Of a DNA stretch of 64,000 nucleotides, positions 48,343 to 58,028 are shown piece after piece. How positions within the stretch are numbered: position 1 is the first letter of the stretch; the number at the start of each line of letters is the position of its first letter. The DNA lies in contig CABZXY010000002.1 in the NCBI GenBank assembly GCA_902529795.1, forward strand, positions 1-64,000, written 5' to 3'. Below the pieces are notes generated by a model. It worked only from the letters and a program-made list of their open reading frames with translations, was not told the origin of the DNA and did not search any database. Origin of the DNA: an uncultured Alphaproteobacteria bacterium. GTDB lineage: Bacteria > Pseudomonadota > Alphaproteobacteria > HIMB59. A program made the position numbers and the translations under genes.

Positions 48343-49359
48343 ATGCAAACAATTCTTGTAGATCCTTACCCAAGAGAGATGAAGTTAATTTTTACTCCAA
48401 AAAAATTACAACTTTTAAAAAAAAAATATCAATTAATTAACGCACCCAATAAGAATAAACAAAACTTTTATGAAAAGAATATAGCTAAAGCAGACTTTAT
48501 TATTGGACAACCTAACTTGCCCTCCTCTCTTTTAATGAAAGCAAAAAAATTAAAAGCAATATTTAATGTTGAAAGCAATTTTATGGACAATATGGACTAT
48601 GAATATTGTTTTTCTAATAATATCTATGTTTTATCGACAGCCCCTGTATTCGCACAAACAGTAGCCGAGATAGCGGTAGGTTTCACATTTTCTTTAAAAA
48701 GAGATATTCACCAATCGCACTTGGACTTTATTAAAGGACAAGAAAAATATGGCCTTGAAGGAAATAAAGGCAGTAGTTTATTAAAAAATAATCAAATTGG
48801 ATTTATTGGCTATGGGGATCTTGCTAAAAACCTTCATCCATTATTAAAACCTTATACTGATAATTTTTTTGTATATGACCCTTGGCTTTCTGAAAAACAA
48901 TTAAGAGATTGGGGCACAACTCCTTGCTCCCTAAATAAAATTTTCAAAGATTGTGATGTTATTTATATTTTAGCTACAATTACTAACAAAAATCAAAATA
49001 TGATTGATCACAAACTTTTAAATTTGATGAAAGAAAATGCTTGCTTGCTTATTTTAAGTAGAGCAAGTGTTATCAATTTTAATGATTTAATTAAAACAAT
49101 TAAAAAGAAAAAAATTAAAGTAGCTACTGATGTCTTTCCTGAAGAGCCAGTTAAAAAAAATGACCCGATAAGAAAAGAAAAAAATATTTTGTTTTCTGCC
49201 CATCGCGCTGGTGCTTTAACTGAGGTTTTTTATGAAATGGGAGAGATTGTTTTTGAAGATTTACTACTACTGAGCAAAGGATTACCACCAAGACTATGCA
49301 GAAAAGCAGAATTGGAAACTGTGAAAAGTCTTCGTTCTAAACCTGTGGATGTTAATTAA
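48343..49359 (+). CDS. D-2-hydroxyacid dehydrogenase family protein
   Basis: IGFIGYGDLAKNLHPLLKPY (Rossmann), ACLLILSRASVINFNDLIK, VATDVFPEEPV, FSAHRAGALTE. Confidence 0.87.
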   Translation: MQTILVDPYPREMKLIFTPKKLQLLKKKYQLINAPNKNKQNFYEKNIAKADFIIGQPNLPSSLLMKAKKLKAIFNVESNFMDNMDYEYCFSNNIYVLSTAPVFAQTVAEIAVGFTFSLKRDIHQSHLDFIKGQEKYGLEGNKGSSLLKNNQIGFIGYGDLAKNLHPLLKPYTDNFFVYDPWLSEKQLRDWGTTPCSLNKIFKDCDVIYILATITNKNQNMIDHKLLNLMKENACLLILSRASVINFNDLIKTIKKKKIKVATDVFPEEPVKKNDPIRKEKNILFSAHRAGALTEVFYEMGEIVFEDLLLLSKGLPPRLCRKAELETVKSLRSKPVDVN

Positions 49360-49399
49360 TTTTATTGAATTGATGCAATTTATTTAGTTCTATCATTAT

Positions 49400-49858
49400 A
49401 TGTTAATTAATATCGACCCAATTTTGAGTCCCGAAATCCTTCATACTCTTCGATCTATGGGTCATGGTGATAAATTAATTTTAAGTGACTCTAATTTTCC
49501 AGCTTACTCAATGAATTCAAGAGTGCACCGCTTAGATGGCGTGGATGCCGCCAGAGCTGCAAAAGCAATTTTATCTATATTTCCTCTTGATAGTTTTATT
49601 GAGTCCCCAATCCAAAGAATGGAAATTGATGGAAAACCTGAAGAACTCAATGAAGTTCATAAAGAAATGATGCAAATAACAGCTGAAGTTGCTGGTGATC
49701 ATTGGAAGATTTCATCAATACAGCGATTTAAATTTTACGAAGAAGCCAAAAAGGCTTACGCCATTATTACCACCAATGAAACAAGACCATTTGGTTGTTT
49801 CATTTTTACCAAAGGGGTCGTCAAACCCGATGGCTCTGTTTGGTTATTAGATCAGTGA
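49400..49858 (+). CDS. RbsD/FucU family sugar mutarotase/pyranase
   Basis: LINIDPILSPEILHTLRSMGHGDKLILSDSNFPAYS, FYEEAKKAYAIITTNETRPFGCFIFTKGVV. Confidence 0.92.
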   Translation: MLINIDPILSPEILHTLRSMGHGDKLILSDSNFPAYSMNSRVHRLDGVDAARAAKAILSIFPLDSFIESPIQRMEIDGKPEELNEVHKEMMQITAEVAGDHWKISSIQRFKFYEEAKKAYAIITTNETRPFGCFIFTKGVVKPDGSVWLLDQ

Positions 49859-50769
49859 GTATTTCAATACTAGGAATTTTTGTTGCAGATTTATGTTTTT
49901 TTGGTGATGAAATCCCTGTACCAGGAAAAACAGTTCTTGGGAAAAAATATATTATTGGACCTGGTGGGAAAGGTTCTAACCAAGCAATAGCAGCCTCTCG
50001 AGCAGGAGGTGATGTCTCATTTATTACTAAGCTAGGTCAAGATAATTATTCTGACATGGCCCTAAAACTGTATCAAGAAGTAGGGGTGAATACTCAAGCT
50101 GTTGTACTTGACTCTAATTTAAGTACTGGTGCTGCTGGAATTTTAATTAATCAACAGACTGGAGAGAATGCAATAAATGTAGTTCCAGGTGCCGCTGCAA
50201 CAATCGATCGTAACTTCATTGATGATAATTTATCCATTATCAATAATTCTAAAATTTTTTTAGCTCAATTAGAGACTTCCATTGATGCTACGATGTATGC
50301 TCTTAAATTGGCAAAAAAAAATGGATGCACTACTATTTTAAATCCTGCACCAGCCACAAATCTTCCTGAAGACTGTTTTGAGAATGTTGATTTTTTTACA
50401 CCTAATGAAACTGAGGCAGGTTTTTTTATCAATCAATCAATTGAAAGTGAAAAGGACTGCCAATCTGCCGCTAAAGTATTTTTAGACAAGGGAATAAAAA
50501 ACATTTTGATAACTTTAGGAGAAAAAGGATGTTTCTTTAAAAATAATGAAGAAGAGTTCTTAATTCCTGCAAAGAAACTCGTAGTCCCCGTTGTAGATAC
50601 AACAGGCGCAGGCGATGCTTTTAATGGTGCTTTAAGTGTCGCTTTATCAAAGAATAAAAACTACAAAGAAGCAATTGAGTTTGCTAGTTTAGTAGCAGGA
50701 ATTTCGGTTACTCGTGAGGGTGCTGCAAATTCAATGCCCACAATTGAAGAAATAGAGGAGAATTTATAA
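49855..50769 (+). CDS. rbsK: Ribokinase (PfkB family)
   Basis: GTG start overlapping TGA of the FucU-like gene. DEIPVPGKTVLGKKYIIGPGGKGSNQAIAASRAGGDVSFITKLG; NPAPAT; VVDTTGAGDAFNGAL. Confidence 0.88.
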   Translation: MSISILGIFVADLCFFGDEIPVPGKTVLGKKYIIGPGGKGSNQAIAASRAGGDVSFITKLGQDNYSDMALKLYQEVGVNTQAVVLDSNLSTGAAGILINQQTGENAINVVPGAAATIDRNFIDDNLSIINNSKIFLAQLETSIDATMYALKLAKKNGCTTILNPAPATNLPEDCFENVDFFTPNETEAGFFINQSIESEKDCQSAAKVFLDKGIKNILITLGEKGCFFKNNEEEFLIPAKKLVVPVVDTTGAGDAFNGALSVALSKNKNYKEAIEFASLVAGISVTREGAANSMPTIEEIEENL

Positions 50770-51797
50770 TGAGTTATTCAGCTAATAAAAATCGATATCA
50801 AAATATGCGGTATAGAAATTGTGGTAGTAGCGGATTAAAACTTCCCCTTATATCGGTTGGTCTTTGGCATAACTTTGGTGGAAGCAGAGGTATGTCTCCT
50901 GAGTCCAAAAAAATTCTTTTTACCTCTTTTGATGCTGGTATCACGCATTTTGATTTAGCCAATAATTACGGTCCTCCTTATGGTAGTGCAGAGGCTAATT
51001 TTGGAAAAGTAATGCAAAGTGATTTTAAAAAATATCGTGATGAAATGATCATTTCCTCCAAAGCTGGATATGATATGTGGGATGGTCCTTATGGAGAATG
51101 GGGATCTAAAAAACATGTGATTGCAAGTTGTGATCAAAGTTTAAAGAGAATGAAAGTAGATTATGTAGATATTTTCTATTCTCATAGATTTGACCCGAAT
51201 ACGCCATTAGAAGAAACTGCTGATGCTCTTGAGAGCATATATCGATCTGGTAAAGCTTTGTACATAGGTATTTCTTCTTATTCAGCGAATAAAACTAGAG
51301 AAATGATAAAAATATTAAATAGCCGTGGCATCAAACTATTCATTCATCAGCCCTCTTACTCTATGATTAATCGATGGATTGAAAAGGACTTAACTAAAAC
51401 ATTAACTAAAAATGGAGTTGGATGTATTGCTTTTTCTCCACTCGCTCAGGGCTTTCTATCAAATAAATATTTAAAAGGAATTCCGAGAGGAACAAGGGTA
51501 AGTGAAAATAGTTCTTTTAGTAAAGATTTAATTACAAAAAATAATTTAAAAATAATTAATAACCTTAATTCCATTGCTAAGAAACGTAATCAATCACTCT
51601 CTCAATTAGCGTTGGCTTGGGTTTTAAATAATAAGGCAGTAACATCAGCTTTAATTGGAGTTCGCACTGTGGCCCAACTTAAAGATAATTTAGCTGCACT
51701 AAATAATTTAAAATTTACCAAAGATGAAATCAAAAAAATTGATAAAAATGCCAAAGAAGGAAATATTAATCTTTGGGCTCCCTCTAGTTCATATTGA
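50769..51797 (+). CDS. Aldo/keto reductase (YghZ-like)
   Basis: YRNCGSSGLKLPLISVGLWHNFGG, HFDLANNYGPPYGSAEANFGKVM, ISSKAGYDMWDGPYGEWGSKKHVIASCDQSLKRMKVDYVDIFYSHRFD. Confidence 0.93.
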   Translation: MSYSANKNRYQNMRYRNCGSSGLKLPLISVGLWHNFGGSRGMSPESKKILFTSFDAGITHFDLANNYGPPYGSAEANFGKVMQSDFKKYRDEMIISSKAGYDMWDGPYGEWGSKKHVIASCDQSLKRMKVDYVDIFYSHRFDPNTPLEETADALESIYRSGKALYIGISSYSANKTREMIKILNSRGIKLFIHQPSYSMINRWIEKDLTKTLTKNGVGCIAFSPLAQGFLSNKYLKGIPRGTRVSENSSFSKDLITKNNLKIINNLNSIAKKRNQSLSQLALAWVLNNKAVTSALIGVRTVAQLKDNLAALNNLKFTKDEIKKIDKNAKEGNINLWAPSSSY

Positions 51798-52459
51798 AAA
51801 GAATTTTAGTTTTTGGTGACTCCAATAGTTGGGGTTACACAGATGAAGATAATGGTCAAAGATATGAAAAAAGATGGCCAGTATTATTGAGTCATGAGTT
51901 AATTCAAAAGGGTGTTAATACTGAAATTATTGAGGATTGCCTTCCAGGAAGAACAACAAATATTGACGATCCTCAAGATGGCATTCATCTAAACAGTGCT
52001 AAAGTATTAAAATCATCGTTACTCTCACACTCCCCTATCGATTTAGTAATATTGATGTTAGGAACTAATGACCTCAAATTCAGATTTCAAAGAACTGCTG
52101 AAAATATTGCCGATGGAATAAAAGAATTAATTCAAATTGTTTTAGATACAAACTCCGGATCGGGAGGCTGGCATGATGTTAATAAATCAAATTTGGTAGT
52201 CATTTGCCCACCTACTTTAGGAGAAAAGTCTTACGATCCTAATTGGATTAATTTTAAAGAGTGGGAAGGTGGTCTAGAAAAGTCTACAGAACTTCATTTT
52301 TCATTTGAAAAAGTATGTAGCCAAATGGGTGTGCATTTAATTGATGCTAATGAATTTTGCCAATCATCAAGTATAGACCCTATTCATTGGTCAAAAAAAA
52401 TGCATCTAAAATTTAGTGAAAATCTAGCAAAAATTATAGATCAAAAAATTAAACTTTAA
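51794..52459 (+). CDS. SGNH/GDSL hydrolase (arylesterase-like)
   Basis: TTG start. ILVFGDSNSWGYTDEDNGQRYEKRWPVLL, DLVILMLGTNDLK, DPIHWSKKMHLKFSENLA. Confidence 0.9.
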   Translation: MKRILVFGDSNSWGYTDEDNGQRYEKRWPVLLSHELIQKGVNTEIIEDCLPGRTTNIDDPQDGIHLNSAKVLKSSLLSHSPIDLVILMLGTNDLKFRFQRTAENIADGIKELIQIVLDTNSGSGGWHDVNKSNLVVICPPTLGEKSYDPNWINFKEWEGGLEKSTELHFSFEKVCSQMGVHLIDANEFCQSSSIDPIHWSKKMHLKFSENLAKIIDQKIKL

Positions 52460-53456
52460 CCCAAGAGCCTTTTTTGATTGATTTGAAAGTAGCATCTAAA
52501 ACTTTCATATTCTTTTTCGCATCTTTTAAATTGTAATCAACTTTAGTTTTTTTAATCAAGTGATCAGAAAAAGCTGTAGCCTGTTGTTCATATTGATCTG
52601 CTGCTGTAAAGACTTTTACTGTATTTTCTTTTCGATAAATTGATTGTCCATTATAAATCACCACAGTTGTAGGTTTAGAAGCAACAGCATTAAAAGGGTT
52701 TTCTACAACTATAGTTTTTTTGGTTCCTAAAATAATTACTTGTTGAGATACATTGCTTTGAGTAGCAACTGTATAAGAAGAAAAAATACCACCAAAATCT
52801 AGCATTACAGATGATAAGATATCTGTCTTAAATTTTTTATCCTTTATTGCAGTAGCCACAACTCTTTTAGGTTCCTTATCAGTAAGAAATCTAGAAATGA
52901 TTGTAGGGTAACAACCAATATCGTAAATAGCACCACCGCCATATTGTAAGATATTTCTGATATTCTTCGGGTCTTTATTTGAATAAGAAAAGACAGTAGA
53001 GATATTACTAATGCTTCCAATATTTCCATTTTTAATAAATTTTTTTATCCATTTCCATTGAGGGTGATGGCGCACCATAAAAGCCTCTTTAATGATAACT
53101 TTATTTTTTTTGGCTGATTTTATTAAGGGATCGATATCTTTTGCTTTAAGCGAAAGTGGTTTCTCTAAAAGAATATGTTTTCCATATGACGCTGCCTTTA
53201 AACTAGTTTTAATATGTAAATGATTTGGAAGAGGATTATAAACAATATCAATATCTGGGTCCTGATAAAGCTCTTCATAGGAGCCATAGCTCTTTGAGAT
53301 TTTTAATTTCTTACAAAGCGACTTTGCTTTTTTTAAATCTCTACTTGCAAGACCTAAAACTTTACTATTTGTAGATTTTTGGATAGCTGGAATGACATGC
53401 TCCCATCCAATTTTAGCAGTGCTAATGATACCCCAATTCACAATATTTTTTTTCAT
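52449..53456 (-). CDS. Gfo/Idh/MocA family oxidoreductase
   Basis: NWGIISTAKIGWEHVIPAIQKS, YNPLPNHLHIKTSLKAASYGKHILLEKPLSL, GGAIYDIGCYPTIISRFL. Confidence 0.92.
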   Translation of the reverse strand: MKKNIVNWGIISTAKIGWEHVIPAIQKSTNSKVLGLASRDLKKAKSLCKKLKISKSYGSYEELYQDPDIDIVYNPLPNHLHIKTSLKAASYGKHILLEKPLSLKAKDIDPLIKSAKKNKVIIKEAFMVRHHPQWKWIKKFIKNGNIGSISNISTVFSYSNKDPKNIRNILQYGGGAIYDIGCYPTIISRFLTDKEPKRVVATAIKDKKFKTDILSSVMLDFGGIFSSYTVATQSNVSQQVIILGTKKTIVVENPFNAVASKPTTVVIYNGQSIYRKENTVKVFTAADQYEQQATAFSDHLIKKTKVDYNLKDAKKNMKVLDATFKSIKKGSWVKV

Positions 53457-53552
53457 AGTTAAATTTTATCCTAATTTAAAAAAATTTGAAAAAAATTTGA
53501 CTGGACAATAAGAAACTTGAGAAAAGTTTAAATTGATATAAATGTTCATTAA

Positions 53553-54479
53553 ATGAGTGAAAAATTCAAAATTGGAATTGATTATGGTGGTACCAAAATT
53601 GAGGGTATCTTAATGGACCAATCAGGAAAAGAGGTTCTAAGAAAAAGATCTACATATGATAAAAATTATCAAAGTGGTCTAGACACCGTTAATTCACTTG
53701 TTGAGGAATTTGATCAATACAGCGGGTCAAAAAATACAGTTGGTATTTGCATCCCAGGTTTTTCGTCTTTGGAAACAGGGTTGGTAAATAATGCAAACTG
53801 TGTTTGGATTAATGACCAACCTTTTCAAAAAGATTTAGAGAAAACATTAAACAGAGAAGTAAGAATGATGAATGATGCTAATTGTTTTGCTTTATCTGAA
53901 GCTATTGATGGGTCTGGTTCCAATTATCGTTCTGTTTGGGGAATTATTATTGGATCTGGTTTTGGAGGCTCATTTGTATACAACAAAGAGGTTGTCGAGG
54001 GAGTGAATCAAGTAGCAGGAGATTGGGGGCATCAACCTTTGCCTTACCCTACCAAGGAAGAATATGATCTAAATGTTCAATGTAATGTTGGTAATTGTCA
54101 AAGACCTCTTTGTGCTGAACAATTCATTTCTGGAATTGGTTTTACTAAAATTTTTAATCAAAAATATGGAACAGATTTAAGAACACGTGAGATTGTTGCT
54201 CTTGAGGCTAACGGAGATGAACGAGCAAAAAAAGAATTTGAATTATATGAAGATAGGTTTGCACGTCTAATCGCAGTCATGATTGGCATAGTGGATCCAG
54301 ACGTAATAGTTTTAGGTGGAGGTATGTCAAATGTTGGAAGAATTTATGATAATATTCCAAAACTTCTTCCAAAATATACATTTAGTGATAAAGTGCGAAA
54401 CAAAGTTCTTCGAAATACTCATGGCGACTCTAGCGGCGTGCGTGGGGCAGCTTGGTTATGGGACTCAGATAAGTTTTAA
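53553..54479 (+). CDS. ROK-family sugar kinase
   Basis: KIGIDYGGTKIEGILMD, NDANCFALSEA, IIIGSGFGGSFVYNKEVVEG, GDWGHQPLP, CQRPLCAEQFISG, IVDPDVIVLGGGMSN. Confidence 0.93.
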   Translation: MSEKFKIGIDYGGTKIEGILMDQSGKEVLRKRSTYDKNYQSGLDTVNSLVEEFDQYSGSKNTVGICIPGFSSLETGLVNNANCVWINDQPFQKDLEKTLNREVRMMNDANCFALSEAIDGSGSNYRSVWGIIIGSGFGGSFVYNKEVVEGVNQVAGDWGHQPLPYPTKEEYDLNVQCNVGNCQRPLCAEQFISGIGFTKIFNQKYGTDLRTREIVALEANGDERAKKEFELYEDRFARLIAVMIGIVDPDVIVLGGGMSNVGRIYDNIPKLLPKYTFSDKVRNKVLRNTHGDSSGVRGAAWLWDSDKF

Positions 54480-55561
54480 TGAAAAAAATAGGAATTTTAA
54501 CAAGTGGTGGTGATTGCGGCGGATTAAATGCAGCGGTTCGTTCTATTTTTTTTCGTGCTAAAAATACCTACGGCATGGAAGTTCTCGGAATTCGAGATGG
54601 TACTGTAGGCTTAATGCAACGACCAGTTGCATTTCTTCCTTTAGATTATCAAACATTCAGCGGCGCTCTATTAAGACAGGGTGGGACTTTTTTAGGAACA
54701 ACTAATAAAGGTAATCCATTTAAGTTCCCTATGGCCGATGGTTCTTTTAAAGATCGCTCTCAAGAAATTATAGATGGTTACCACGAACTAGGACTTGAGG
54801 GTTTAATTGTTATTGGTGGTGACGGAAGTATGGCAATTTTAACTGAAATTGCTAAGCGAGGTGATTTGAAGATAGTCGCTATTCCTAAAACTATTGATAA
54901 TGATGTCGGAGCCACAGAAAGTTCAATTGGCTTTAATACTGCGGTAAATGTCGCTACTCAAGCACTTGATAACCTTCAATCTACTGCAGCCAGTCATCAT
55001 AGAACAATGATTTTAGAAGTAATGGGAAGAGATGCTGGTCATATAGCTATTAATGCAGGTATTGCCGGTGGGGCTGATGTAATTTTAATTCCCGAGCTTA
55101 ATTACTCAATTAAAGGTGTGGTAAATAAGTTAACTGAAATAAAAAACAGAGGAGTTGTTCACTCTTTAATTATAGTTGCAGAAGCTGTCAAAACTGAAGA
55201 TGGAAAAACATATGAGTTTGAATTTGCTGATGGCCAAAAAAGACTTGGTGGCATTGGTGCTTATTTATCTGAAGCTATAATGAAAAATACGGATATAGAA
55301 TGCCGTGTAACTTCATTAGGTCACGTCCAGAGAGGTGCGCCTCCGACACCTAGAGATAGAATTTTAGCAAGTGCATTTGGTGTTTACGCTGTTGATTTAC
55401 TCGCTGAAGGTAAATTTGATCGTATGGTAGCATGGAGAGATCGAAAGGTAATTGATGTTCCAATCTCTGAAGGTATTTCTACCTATAAAGTTGTTGATCG
55501 TACCGACCCTCTCATTGAAACTGCATTAGCACTCGGCGTGTACGTCGGTGATATTTCTTAA
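54479..55561 (+). CDS. pfkA: 6-phosphofructokinase (PfkA superfamily)
   Basis: ILTSGGDCGGLNAAVRSI, LIVIGGDGSMAILTEIA, AIPKTIDNDVGATESSIGFNTA, LGHVQRGAPPTPRDRILAS. Confidence 0.92.
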   Translation: MKKIGILTSGGDCGGLNAAVRSIFFRAKNTYGMEVLGIRDGTVGLMQRPVAFLPLDYQTFSGALLRQGGTFLGTTNKGNPFKFPMADGSFKDRSQEIIDGYHELGLEGLIVIGGDGSMAILTEIAKRGDLKIVAIPKTIDNDVGATESSIGFNTAVNVATQALDNLQSTAASHHRTMILEVMGRDAGHIAINAGIAGGADVILIPELNYSIKGVVNKLTEIKNRGVVHSLIIVAEAVKTEDGKTYEFEFADGQKRLGGIGAYLSEAIMKNTDIECRVTSLGHVQRGAPPTPRDRILASAFGVYAVDLLAEGKFDRMVAWRDRKVIDVPISEGISTYKVVDRTDPLIETALALGVYVGDIS

Positions 55562-56392
55562 TTGTTTGTACCTATATCACAGATAGAAAATTTAAACCAA
55601 TTTAAAAAAGAAATTTTTAATGGCAAAATTTATGTTTTTGAAAAATCTAAAATTACAAGTCAATTAGTAGATCAAATTAAAAAAAAAATTGGGATTGATT
55701 ACTCTGGGGAATTAGAAAAGTTACATCATCTTTCTAATTGTGAGGAAATAAGCACCCATTTAGTTGCTAAACTAAAAAATACAGAAATTTTTAAAAACTT
55801 ATTTTATGAATTCCTACACTCTATAAATTTTTTACAAGGAGAGAGTTATTGGGATAAGTTTGTTGTTCGTGTTGCGCCAGCTAAAAATAAATTTAAATAT
55901 CGAGAAGCATCAAGAATAGGAGTGCATCGAGATACTTGGGGCACCAACATTCACCAACAAATAAATTGGTGGGCACCAATCAGCTCAATTGAGGAGACGA
56001 ACACCATGGTTTTTTTTCCTGATTATTTTGATCGACCTGTTAAAAACTCTACTGGCTCTTGGGATTTAAATATCTATTTAGAGAATCGAAAAAAAGGAGA
56101 TTTTTCCTATCCCTCAGCCCCAGAATTACTAGATAAACTACCAGAAAATGTAAGAATTTTGCCCGTTACTATTAAACCTGGGGAAATCTTGTGCTTTTCT
56201 GGAAGTCATCTTCATAGCTCCTCAAAACACAAATCTGAAAATACTAGATTTAGCTATGAAATTAGGACAGTTTGTCAAGACGACCTGGACTCCAAAAATG
56301 AGGCGCCCAACATCGATTGTGAATTAAAATGGCAATTTCCCAAAATTTTTCGAAATATGAAAGACAATTCGCCAATGAAAATAACTAGCTGA
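55562..56392 (+). CDS. Putative Fe(II)/2-oxoglutarate oxygenase-like (phytanoyl-CoA hydroxylase-type) protein
   Basis: TTG start. IGVHRDTWGTNIHQQINWWAPI (HxD), IKPGEILCFSGSHLHSSSKHKSENTRFSYEIRTV (distal His and Arg). Domain call from motif only. Confidence 0.55.
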   Translation: MFVPISQIENLNQFKKEIFNGKIYVFEKSKITSQLVDQIKKKIGIDYSGELEKLHHLSNCEEISTHLVAKLKNTEIFKNLFYEFLHSINFLQGESYWDKFVVRVAPAKNKFKYREASRIGVHRDTWGTNIHQQINWWAPISSIEETNTMVFFPDYFDRPVKNSTGSWDLNIYLENRKKGDFSYPSAPELLDKLPENVRILPVTIKPGEILCFSGSHLHSSSKHKSENTRFSYEIRTVCQDDLDSKNEAPNIDCELKWQFPKIFRNMKDNSPMKITS

Positions 56393-56420
56393 ATAAATAT
56401 TTTTTTGTTAATTTTCATTC

Positions 56421-57671
56421 GTGAAGAAAAATTATTCTATCTTTAGTATTGCAAGAAACGCTCTTTCAGGACACAAAAACTGGCCTAAAATGTGGCGTAG
56501 TCCTGAGCCTAGAGAATTTTATGATGCTATTATAATAGGTGGAGGAGGTCACGGATTAGGAACCGCTTACTATTTAGCAAAAGAACATGGATTAAAAAAT
56601 ATTGCTTTAATAGAAAAAGGCTGGCTTGGTGGAGGCAACACAGGTCGTAATACTACTATTATCCGTTCAAATTATTTATGGGATGATAGTGCTCACTTAT
56701 ATGAGCATTCTCTGAAGCTTTGGGAAAATCTTTCCCAAGAACTCAATTACAATGTGATGTTTAGCCAAAGAGGTGTGATGAATTTAGCTCACAATGAACA
56801 TGATATTAAAGAAATTAAAAGACGTGTAAGCGCTAATAATTTAAACGGTATCGACTCTGAATGGTTGTCTAAAGAAGAAATTCAAAAAATGGTACCTATT
56901 ATGAATACAGATAATCTTAGATATCCAGTTCTTGGTGCTTCATTTCAACCTCGAGGAGGTGTGGCTCGTCATGATGCTATTGCCTGGGGTTTTGCGATGC
57001 GTGCAGATGAAATGGGTGTTGACATCATTCAAAATTGTGAGGCAAAACAAATTAGAACTAAAAATGGGAAAATTGAAGGAGTTGAAACTTCAAAAGGATT
57101 TATTAGAGCTAACAAAATTGGTGTTGTGGCTTCGGGTCATACGGGTGTTCTGGCGGAGACTGCTGGAGTAAGACTTCCACTTCAAAGCAAACCTCTTCAA
57201 GCCCTTGTCTCTGAACCTATTAAACCAATTATTAATACTGTTGTCATGTCATCAGCAGTTCATGCTTATGTTAGTCAATCAGATAAAGGGGAGCTAGTGA
57301 TTGGAGCAGGAACAGATAGTTACAATTCTTTTACCCAAAGAGGAGGGTTTAATATTATTGAAGAAACAATTCGAGCGATGGTAGAGCTCTACCCTGTTTT
57401 TGGTAAGATGAAAATGCTTAGACAATGGGGTGGAATTGTTGATATTTGTCCTGATGCAAGTCCCATAATAAGTAAATGCGATGTTGAGGGATTATTTTTT
57501 AATTGTGGTTGGGGGACAGGTGGTTTTAAAGCAACACCAGGCAGTGCAAATGTATTTGCTCATACAATTGCCAAAAATGAGCCTCATCAAATTAATGCCG
57601 CATTTAATTTAGACCGTTTTGCAAGTGGTAAATTAGTTGATGAACATGGGGCTGCAGCAGTAGCTCATTAA
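56421..57671 (+). CDS. soxB: Sarcosine oxidase beta subunit
   Basis: GTG start. [79 protein letters not shown]. Confidence 0.95.
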   Translation: MKKNYSIFSIARNALSGHKNWPKMWRSPEPREFYDAIIIGGGGHGLGTAYYLAKEHGLKNIALIEKGWLGGGNTGRNTTIIRSNYLWDDSAHLYEHSLKLWENLSQELNYNVMFSQRGVMNLAHNEHDIKEIKRRVSANNLNGIDSEWLSKEEIQKMVPIMNTDNLRYPVLGASFQPRGGVARHDAIAWGFAMRADEMGVDIIQNCEAKQIRTKNGKIEGVETSKGFIRANKIGVVASGHTGVLAETAGVRLPLQSKPLQALVSEPIKPIINTVVMSSAVHAYVSQSDKGELVIGAGTDSYNSFTQRGGFNIIEETIRAMVELYPVFGKMKMLRQWGGIVDICPDASPIISKCDVEGLFFNCGWGTGGFKATPGSANVFAHTIAKNEPHQINAAFNLDRFASGKLVDEHGAAAVAH

Positions 57672-57677
57672 AATTCA

Positions 57678-58028
57678 ATGTTAGTGATAGACTGCCCTTA
57701 TTGCGGACCAAGAGACCAATCCGAATTTTCCAACGGCGGTGAGGCGCACGTTAAACGCCCAGATGGGTCACAAGATATAAGTGATCGAGAATGGGGAGAA
57801 TATGTTTTCATTCGATCCAATCCAAAAGGTCTATTTTATGAGAGATGGGTCCATTCTCATGGATGTCGTAAATGGTTTAACTGTGTTCGTGATACCTCAA
57901 CTGATGAAATTTTAGAAATTTATAAATTAGATGACCCACAACCGCCTTTGAAAAAATTTGAAAATAAAATTAAAACTCCATCTGGAGAGCCAGATGTGGG
58001 TTCAGGTAATTTTACTGTAAAGAAATGA
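57678..58028 (+). CDS. soxD: Sarcosine oxidase delta subunit
   Basis: IDCPYCGPRDQSEFSNGGEAHVKRP, WGEYVFIRSNPKGLFYERWVHSHGCRKWFNCVRDT. Confidence 0.95.
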   Translation: MLVIDCPYCGPRDQSEFSNGGEAHVKRPDGSQDISDREWGEYVFIRSNPKGLFYERWVHSHGCRKWFNCVRDTSTDEILEIYKLDDPQPPLKKFENKIKTPSGEPDVGSGNFTVKK

